Assembly (NCBI GenBank): GCA_024180945.1
Contig: JAKSGN010000038.1
Span: 2,852,001 to 2,916,000, forward strand
DNA from: Macrophomina tecta
Lineage: Eukaryota > Ascomycota > Dothideomycetes > Botryosphaeriales > Botryosphaeriaceae
Direction: 5' to 3'
Length of the DNA: 64,000 bases
Shown here: piece by piece, positions 56,846-64,000 of the stretch
Layout of the letters: the number at the start of each line of letters is the position of its first letter
Position numbering within the stretch: the first letter of the stretch is position 1
Notes under the pieces: generated by a model
Told to the model about the DNA's origin: nothing
Databases searched by the model: none
Seen by the model: only the letters and a program-made list of their open reading frames with translations
Position numbers and translations under genes: made by a program

Positions 56846-58787
56846 ATGTCTTTCGTTGCCAGGTCCGTAGTAAGCGGCCTCGCCAGCAGAGCCGCCTTTA
56901 CTAATGGATCATGGACTGGTGCCTGGGAGACTCATGGCTCCACCCAAGGTTCCATCTCACCGCAACTACGCAACGGTACGTACCAGGTTCAGTTGTTTAA
57001 ATCCCAAATTTGACTGATCTTTGTTGCAGGCGGCGGGCCTCTTGGTACCTTGGACGCTCCAAACTTGCCTGGCTGTATTGGTTCTCCACCGTGGGGCAGC
57101 CATGACTCTCATGATCCTTTCGGCATGCCTGATACTGGCATTACTCGTGAGTATGACTTTACTCTCACTTATCAAGACATCGCTCCCGATGGCGTCACTA
57201 AGAGGGGCGTCGTTGTCAACGGTCAATATCCCGGGCCCACGATCGAGGCCAACTGGTGCGTACATCCCTACATCACGCACATGACATCAGGCTAACACTT
57301 CGTTCAGGGGCGACTGGATCCAGGTCACGGTCCACAACGGTCTAGGCGAGGACGAAGGTGAGGGTACCGCGATGCACTGGCACGGCTTTTTGCAGAAGGA
57401 GAGCCAGTGGATGGATGGTGTCCCCGGTGTTCAACAATGTCCTATTCCTCCCGGAGAGAGCTTCACCTACCGCTTCCGCGCTGAGCAGTATGGCACCTCT
57501 TGGTACCACAGCCACTACAGCGCGCAATACTCGGGCGGTGCTGCTGGTCCTCTCATCGTATACGGTCCGGGCAGCCAGAGTTACGACGTTGACCTCGGTC
57601 CCGTCATGGTATCTGACTGGTACCACTCGCAATACTACGATATTGTCAAGCAGACCATGCAGGCCGACCCCACGGGCACCACCCCTCCGCCGCCGCCTCA
57701 GTCCGACAACAACCTGATCCAGGGCTTTGGCGAATTCGACTGCTCGCTGACGACGAAGCCCTGCATTCCCGACGCCGGTGTAGCCAAGTTCAAGTTCACT
57801 TCCGGCAAGAAGCATCGCCTCAGGCTCATCAACTCCGGCTCCGAGGCGATGCAGAGGTTCTCTATCGACGGCCACACCATGAAGATCATCGCACACGACT
57901 TCGTCCCGATCGAGCCCTACGAGGTCACGGCCCTGACCCTTGGCGTCGGACAGCGGGCCGACGTGGTTGTCGAAGCCACGGGCAAGCCCTCGGACGCGTA
58001 CTGGATGCGCTCAGAGATCGGGCTCAACAAGTGCAACGTCTTCAATGCGAACGCCTCCGAGGCCCTCGCCGTCATCCTCTACGAGGATGCAGACCTGCTG
58101 GCCGTGCCCAGCTCCTCCGCCCAGCCCGATGCGGAGCTGACATCGTGCACCAACGACGACATCTCCATCGGCCTGCCGCTCCAGCACATCCTGCCCGACC
58201 CCAACCCGTCCGTCACGACCGAGCTGCACATCGAGAACAAGTACAACGGCACGCACTGGCTCTGGCACTTCGGCGGCCCCAGCTACCGCGCCGACTTCAA
58301 CGACGCCCTCCTCTACCAGCTCCAACAGGGCACGCCCGACTTCGGCCCGCAGTCCAACGTGCACGACTTCGGCGCCAACAAGTCCGTCCGCTTCGTCGTC
58401 TACAACCACGTCCCGGCTCAGCATCCCATGCACTTGCATGGCCACAACTTCTGGGTCCTCGCCGACGGCGTCGGCACCTGGGACGGCGCCATCGCCAACC
58501 CGCAGAACCCCCAGCGCCGCGACGTGCACATCCTTCAGCCCGCCCAGGGCAGCACCCCGTCGTACATGGTCGTACAGATTGAGCTGGACAACCCGGGCCT
58601 GTGGCCGTTCCACTGCCACATCGCGTGGCACGTCTCGGCGGGGTTGTATTTGAACGTGCTGGAGCGCCCGGACGACATCAAGGCGCCGCAGATTCCGGCC
58701 GCGGTTGGTGATCAGTGCAGGGCGTGGGCGGACTACACGGCAAAGAATACGGTGGATCAGATCGACTCGGGGTTGAAGAAGGAGTAG
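56846..58787 (+). CDS. Laccase / multicopper oxidase
   Basis: Oxidises phenols with reduction of O2 to water; roles in fungi include pigment synthesis, detoxification and lignin attack. Exons 56846-56975, 57030-57255 and 57308-58787, 611 residues. Introns 56976-57029 (GTACGT..TTGCAG) and 57256-57307 (GTGCGT..TTCAG). All four copper motifs are present: H142-W-H-G-F, W184-Y-H-S-H, H491-P-M-H-L-H-G-H and H554-C-H-I-A-W-H. The position ten residues after the T1 cysteine is read by family rules for redox class but I did not assign it. The N-terminus M-S-F-V-A-R-S-V-V-S-G-L-A-S-R lacks a clear signal-peptide hydrophobic core, so the start or an upstream exon may be missed. The C-terminus ends L-K-K-E without the processed tail of some ascomycete laccases. 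Confidence 0.93.
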
Positions 58788-60845
58788 AAGACGTGATGGT
58801 TTGCTATTTTTCTTTCTCTCTCTCTCTCTCTCTCTTTTTTTTTACTCCTTCCCTTCTTGATACCAGCATGTTTTTGGGCGTTAATTACGGTCCTTCTGTG
58901 CATTTCCAAGGCGTTATGTCTTTCCCTTGCGGATAAGATGGTCTGCCTCACTTTTGCTTTCTTTTAGGACGTTGGCATTATTATCGACATGTAGGAAGTC
59001 GAAGACGGAGCGATGGGAAGGAAAGATGGAGCGACAACCTCCAGTTTCTCGGAGTTCTGTTTCTTTACTTTAATCGGTAATCGCTAATTACAGGCACGCA
59101 AGATAACAACAGATTCATCATCCATTGTGGAGGATTGTAGATAGAGACTTAGCTACAGATAAGATTTACGCATAGTTTCCTCTCCAAACCAGCAGAGCCT
59201 GGTCGGAAAACAATAATTACTCAACATCCCGTGTATTCGAAAGTGGTGCGCGTAACGCAAGATGCCGAAGAAGACACTTTGGCGACAAGCGCAGACAAAA
59301 AGCCCGAGGCATGCCTTCACGCATTCAGAAACCATGGAAACCGCTCACGCCCAGCAACGCGGCCCCTCCCAACGCTACCACAGGCAAGAAACGGGGAGGC
59401 GCAAAACACACTTCTGGACACCAGCCTCGTATGCGCCCCCACCCACATGCGAGGCCCGGTGATCGGGGAGCAGACCCGTCAGGCCGGTCCGTAGCGGGCC
59501 CTCTTCCGGCGCCTCTCTTCTTTCCCTTTCGCTGGCGGGAACAACTTCGAACGTCGCATCCGAAGGAGTGGGTGTGAGATTGCGCCCCCCCTGGGCCAAG
59601 CCTTTTTTTTAATCCTTTCCCGGAGCGCACGCCTATCGATCCGTGTCATGCGGCAGCCCCCCTCCCCGTCCTTCGCTACGCAACTCTCGCGATTCATCGC
59701 GGGCCCGCGGGCCAGAAAGCCTATCTCGAATACACTTCTCGCTTGCCGCTGGCCATGCTCTTGCAGGGCATGCGGACGAGAAAAGGGCGAGCTTGCTGAG
59801 CGTGCACTGGCAATGACGGGACGCCCGGGTCCGTGGCTCTGGTCGTCCGGGGGCCATGTGTGCGTTGTTCGCAGCTGTTTGGGCGGTGGGTGGTGCGTTC
59901 CGGGGGTGCCGGTCCCGTCAGGTCGGGTCGGGAGGGAGGTGGTTCGGCAATTCGGGCCGATAAGTCAGAGGGGAGATGGGATGAGCCCCTGCCTTTGGCG
60001 GATGTCTTTTTCAAACAGCTTGTGGTGCTACTTCAGCATGTGCGGCGCGACTGGAATCCTGAAGTATTGGAAACGGCTAGAGGTACTTGCGGAGATCATA
60101 AGCGGGGCCAGGGAATGAGGGATGAACCCCCCCCCCCCCGAAGAGAAAGAGGCTCGGAAAAGAAAGCGATGTTTATTAATCTGATCGCTGACGACCCTAA
60201 GAAGCGTCCATTTGAATTTGACTGCCTCAACTCGGTGGTATTCAACATCGCCACTGCTGCGAGACACAGGCTCTACCGCTCTCGCGATGCCTCTTGACGG
60301 TGAACCTTCGCCTCGCCCATTTCAACTTAATATCCTCCTGTGCCCTCTTGTCAGGAAGAATCGTAATGTTATCAAGGTACTCTTCCGTCTCTGATGCTCT
60401 GAGTTGCTTCAAGGCTTGCCAGGCATTGTTTAGCAATGAGAATTAGGTTGACGTGCAGAAGCAGTTTGGTGGAGACGGTAACCAAGATGGGATGGATCAA
60501 CGAGTTGGCCATAACGATTGCGAAGCCTTTGCGGTGCTATGGCTTCTGACATGGCTCCACCGGCGTGGCTTTTGCACTTCTCATAACACCAAAACTCGGT
60601 AGCCAATCGTAGTATGCCATCCGCTTCAGCGATTTCATAAGCCCCTGTCACGCCGGGGCGGGAACTTCGGTCTCAACCATTGTGCCCATGAAGATGGAAT
60701 TCAGCACTAGAAATATAAGTACGCACAGTAATCTTTAGTACCGAAGTTTTAGCAAGATGCCAATGGCAGAATGCAGTGGCCACATACCGAGAGAACTTTC
60801 TTAGCAAGCTCAGCCACGGTAATGATTAGCTACCATACGAGCTCA
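58788..60845. other. Intergenic 2.1 kb
   Basis: No gene supported. Includes a C13 homopolymer at 60127-60139 and GC-rich segments at 59.3-60.0 kb with open frames on several strands but no domain. Confidence 0.45.
58816..58845. repeat. (TC)10 plus T-tract after the laccase
   Basis: Dinucleotide run followed by T residues about 30-60 bases after the laccase stop, in the presumed 3' UTR. Confidence 0.9.
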
Positions 60846-61838
60846 TCATAGCTTCATTCGAAGAAATATCAAGCATGGAACCCTCACAGACGTTCTACGG
60901 CAACGATCATGCTTTGTACCACGGCGCTTAAGCACCAGAAATATATGACCAAATTCAACTCCGTTGGTGACTTTACGGCTATTGTTACTTTGTACCTCGC
61001 AGACCATCACTGCACGGTCGAACAAGTCTTCATTCCGACTGAAGAACAGATTCACCTGGCCATCTTGCATAGAATCCAGACCATTTCTAAGACCACTAAC
61101 TTTGACTGGCAAGCTGTGGGTCACGAATAATGGCACATTATCGCCCCAAAATGGGTCCATGTTGATCTGAAAAGACTGGCCGAAATCCAAAAAGTCAGAT
61201 ACCAGAGAGTCCGCCAGGTATTCCCTTATGATGTTGCGGTTGCTTGGTTGGACTGTGCCGTTCAGTTACAGAGAATAGTCACTTGCGCAGACATTGAGCT
61301 GCGTCCGATACTCACCGTAAAGGCGAATGTACCAGTCTTCTATGACGGGCCACACACACATGATGCGTGCACCAAAGACCTAAGAAATACATGGGTAGTT
61401 GAGCCAGGGGTTTCGATCGGTCTCCGCACCCACCGGAAGCGATGCAAGGAGGGCCGGCTCGGCTTCTAGCATCGATTTCAAAACCTTGGACGGCTCTGTA
61501 GTCATCTCAGCTGTTGGAACGAAAAAGCGTGACGCCACGCTCAGAACCTGAGCTGGCAGGCGTTTCTTAAATCCAACATCAGCAAATGCCAGGTAGGATG
61601 GTGCAAGCGCCAACCAATAGTTCTGACTAGAGTCGAAGAGTATTGCGTTTTCTGCAAAATGCTCCATGCTAAACCCCACCGAAACGTTCACTGTGCGAGG
61701 AAATCCGCGGTCGAGTCCAAACCTCGCATCCCACAGTAACAAGGTGGATGTAAATTGAGACACTGGCATTGCCGCCGTGAAGAGGGACACAGAGAGCTTG
61801 ATAATGCCGTGTTGGAATGGAGTCTTATGTTCTTCCAA
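60846..61838 (-). pseudogene. Decayed gene for a fungal membrane protein of unknown function
   Basis: A readable stretch runs S-V-S-L-F-T-A-A-M-P-V-S-Q-F-T-S-T-L-L-L-W-D, then V-N-V-S-V-G-F, R-F-F-V-P and N-Y-P-C-I-S, and meets TAG at 61380-61382. It continues in the same frame as V-F-G-A-R-I-M-C-V-W-P-V-I-E-D-W-Y. A canonical intron (61253-61315, GTGAGT..GGCACAG) then joins to E-Y-L-A-D-S-L-V-S-D-F-L-D-F-G-Q and on to a stop at 60846. The Q-F-T-S-T-L-L-L..D pattern recalls a large family of fungal multi-TM proteins without known function; I cannot name a Pfam entry with confidence. A TAA also sits just upstream of the readable part near 61860, and 5' exons around 62.2-62.5 kb look broken. 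One or two nonsense changes may be all that disables the readable part. Confidence 0.55.
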
Positions 61839-64000
61839 AAAGGAAAAATGAACTTAATAAGCCGGAATTCATAAGGCGTATAATTGCGAAGGCTGATGTA
61901 TCAACCAGCTTGATGCTCCCGTGCCTGCTGGATCCGGCGTACACGCTTTCGAGCATAGCCACAGCTGAGCTAGCTTGAAGTCGATACGGCTACCCAGATG
62001 GCGAGAATTGACCAAGTCATCGATTAGCCAATCGGGCCGTGTAGCATGACCTTGCACCATTGCTCATTATCAAGCCCGCCGACTCACAGCAAGCTGGCAG
62101 CAGAGACTGCAGATATGAGGAGTATGGCGGCGCCGAATTTGTGACAAGGAGCTGCCAGCCCAGCCGGCTGAGCAAGCGTAGGGAGGGTTGCGGCCTACTA
62201 GAGACAAGGGACTGAGACGATGGTGACTTCGTAGGCTTAGCGGTGGGAATCAAGCATTGTCATATGCCCATGCGCTTCGGCCCAACATGATGTCACTGAG
62301 GCTGTGTGTCCCAGTTGCGCTAGTCCGCCATCCTCTGGCGATGGAACCAGAGTACCTCCGCCAGGAGAAGTTGTTCGAAGCTTTTACTGGACCTGATGGA
62401 CTGGTTATAGGCCGCCACACTGTCCACCGTAGAGATGAGAGAAGATTAAGAAATGTTCGAAAAATTAGTCCTTGAATCAATTGGTGAACTGTTCAAAAGA
62501 GCCAAGAAAAGAACGATAGGATGCCAGCAGATTGAGTTGTTCTAGGCGTGTAGATTGCAAGGCCGAAGTGCATTTGCAATCTAAAAATAGCAGGGTTCTT
62601 GTACAACATCACTGATAGGGGTCGTTCAGCGAAAGTCCCCGGCGTTCCACCGTGGAACTTGAGCCCGTATGCTGGTAGCCATTTACATTGACCGCCTTGT
62701 AAGCTCATCAGCGTCTCTTCAGCCTCGCAAGCTGGACTTGGTCGAACCGTCCGAGGCAAGGAACAGGCTGTCGCCGTGTACGGTCAGTTCAAGAGGTTGA
62801 TGCGCCTGAGACTGCCGTGCAGTTGAGGACGCATTACTGTGAATGAATCATACTCACACGCACAAATACCTAACACTTGACTTCTTCCTCTCATGCCCAT
62901 ACGTAAAGCAAGGGGTGGAACGAGCCCGACGAAAGTAGCCTTTCGTGAGCCAACAGACACTAGTAACGGAATCTGGTATTTCACAACGTAAATGGGACGG
63001 GGCGGACCAGTTGTGACGCGTGCGAACCCCGCAGCAATTTCAAGCGCTCTACCTGGGAGTTCCTGGGGTCATAAGCAGACTGCGGAGCGCTATCCATTAC
63101 GACCATGCAGAAGAGGACTGCTGAAAGAGCGGAAGACACATGAAGCTGTATGTTAACTGTCATCCGTCCGGGGTAATGCCTTGATGCAGACAACGGCAGC
63201 AAAAAGGATGGGCGTTTGTGGCTTTTGCTAGAGGCAGAGCTCAGCCGGTTGAGCAGAGTAATATTTCTTGCAGTATCTTCAAAATTCTGTGCTGCGCATT
63301 GTGATTGGCAGGGTGCTCTAAAAACGCAGGCCGGGAAATGACGACGCGCCCGAATAACGATGGTGGCGCCGCAGGAGGATTCATCTAGAACCGCGTAAAA
63401 CCGCAATGAGATGGCTCGTCTCTCGTGGCCCGGACATCGGAAAGGCTCGGGAAATGGCGCGGAAAGGCGTGTCCGCTGCAGATTGGAGTCACGTGGATGC
63501 CGGGGCCAGATGCTTGTGGAGTAAGCATAAAGCTTGGCGGTATCCCAAGTGCGGAAAAGGACGCGAGCGATAGAGGCTGCGATGAACAATGATTGGGAAG
63601 GCTGCCGGCAAAAACAGAAAGCGCAAGATTCGAGTCAATGGTTTGCTGGCTGCAGGGGACACGGAGCGGCAGTTCGGAAGGGTGGCTCCGACACGGGCGC
63701 CCGGTCTTTCGGAGAAGCCGACGCGCCGTCAGACTGGGCTGGACTGAGGCTTGGGGACCCTAATCGCGTCAGATTTTGCAAATCCACGGTCGAGGCGACC
63801 CGGCGGCGGGCGCTTCGTGTGCGTCATGCCAGGAGCAGCAGGCAGCAGGAATGCGGCCTCGTGAGGCTGAGCCGGGGGCATCATCGCGAAAATGGCCGTC
63901 GGTGTGAGGTGGTGGGTGAGTCGGGCTGCAGGTGACCGTTGTTGACGCAGATGACTGCAGCGAGAGAGCAGCACGGGGGGAGGCCGGAAGCGGAAAAGCT
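61839..64000. other. Right end, no intact gene
   Basis: May contain 5' remnants of the decayed membrane-protein gene (an L-R-W piece near 62.4 kb on the minus strand). A 202-codon minus-strand frame at 62981-63589 has no recognised domain. Nothing else seen to the window edge. Confidence 0.4.

Overview
The window is from a filamentous ascomycete (Pezizomycotina, probably Dothideomycetes). The evidence is many short GT-AG introns (about 48-180 nt) with CTGAC/CTAAC-type branch points, single-gene transcription units with no operons, a Zn2Cys6 regulator, a rhodopsin-domain (PTH11-like) receptor relic, a DUF7707-type GPI protein, a laccase and several MFS permeases. I rebuilt gene models by hand from splice sites and frame continuity; coordinates give the whole coding span and exons are in the evidence text.

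Left end (1-8.5 kb): four tandem + strand genes of one family that I do not recognise, plus a decayed fifth copy. All share a core with a Trp(-Pro) start, an A-P-Y-x-F or Y-A-F centre and a following G-x-P patch. Two copies (A1, A2) end in a coiled coil. Two (B1, B2) carry SUMO-interaction-like motifs before the core and a shared Cys/His-containing C-terminal block. This is the best candidate here for an undescribed system.

8.9-17.3 kb: intact DUS2 and an intact MetX-like hydrolase sit among three decayed genes (GMC oxidoreductase, rhodopsin-domain protein, GNAT acetyltransferase), which still carry recognisable introns.

17.9-58.8 kb is mostly conserved, functional genes: RRS1 and RSM23 head to head, a polytopic transporter, a quinone-oxidoreductase-like MDR enzyme, a Zn2Cys6 regulator, a small two-TM protein, an iron-ADH-like enzyme, a Dal5-type permease, NAD-dependent glycerol-3-phosphate dehydrogenase with a presequence-like extension, a GPI-anchored Cys-rich protein, a LYAR-type nucleolar protein, ERV2 sulfhydryl oxidase, a branched-chain aminotransferase, a DHA2 drug exporter and a laccase.

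Right end (58.8-64 kb): no intact gene seen, only a decayed membrane-protein gene near 61-62 kb. Both window ends therefore look accessory and the middle looks like core genome. No tRNA, rRNA, CRISPR or intact transposon was found.
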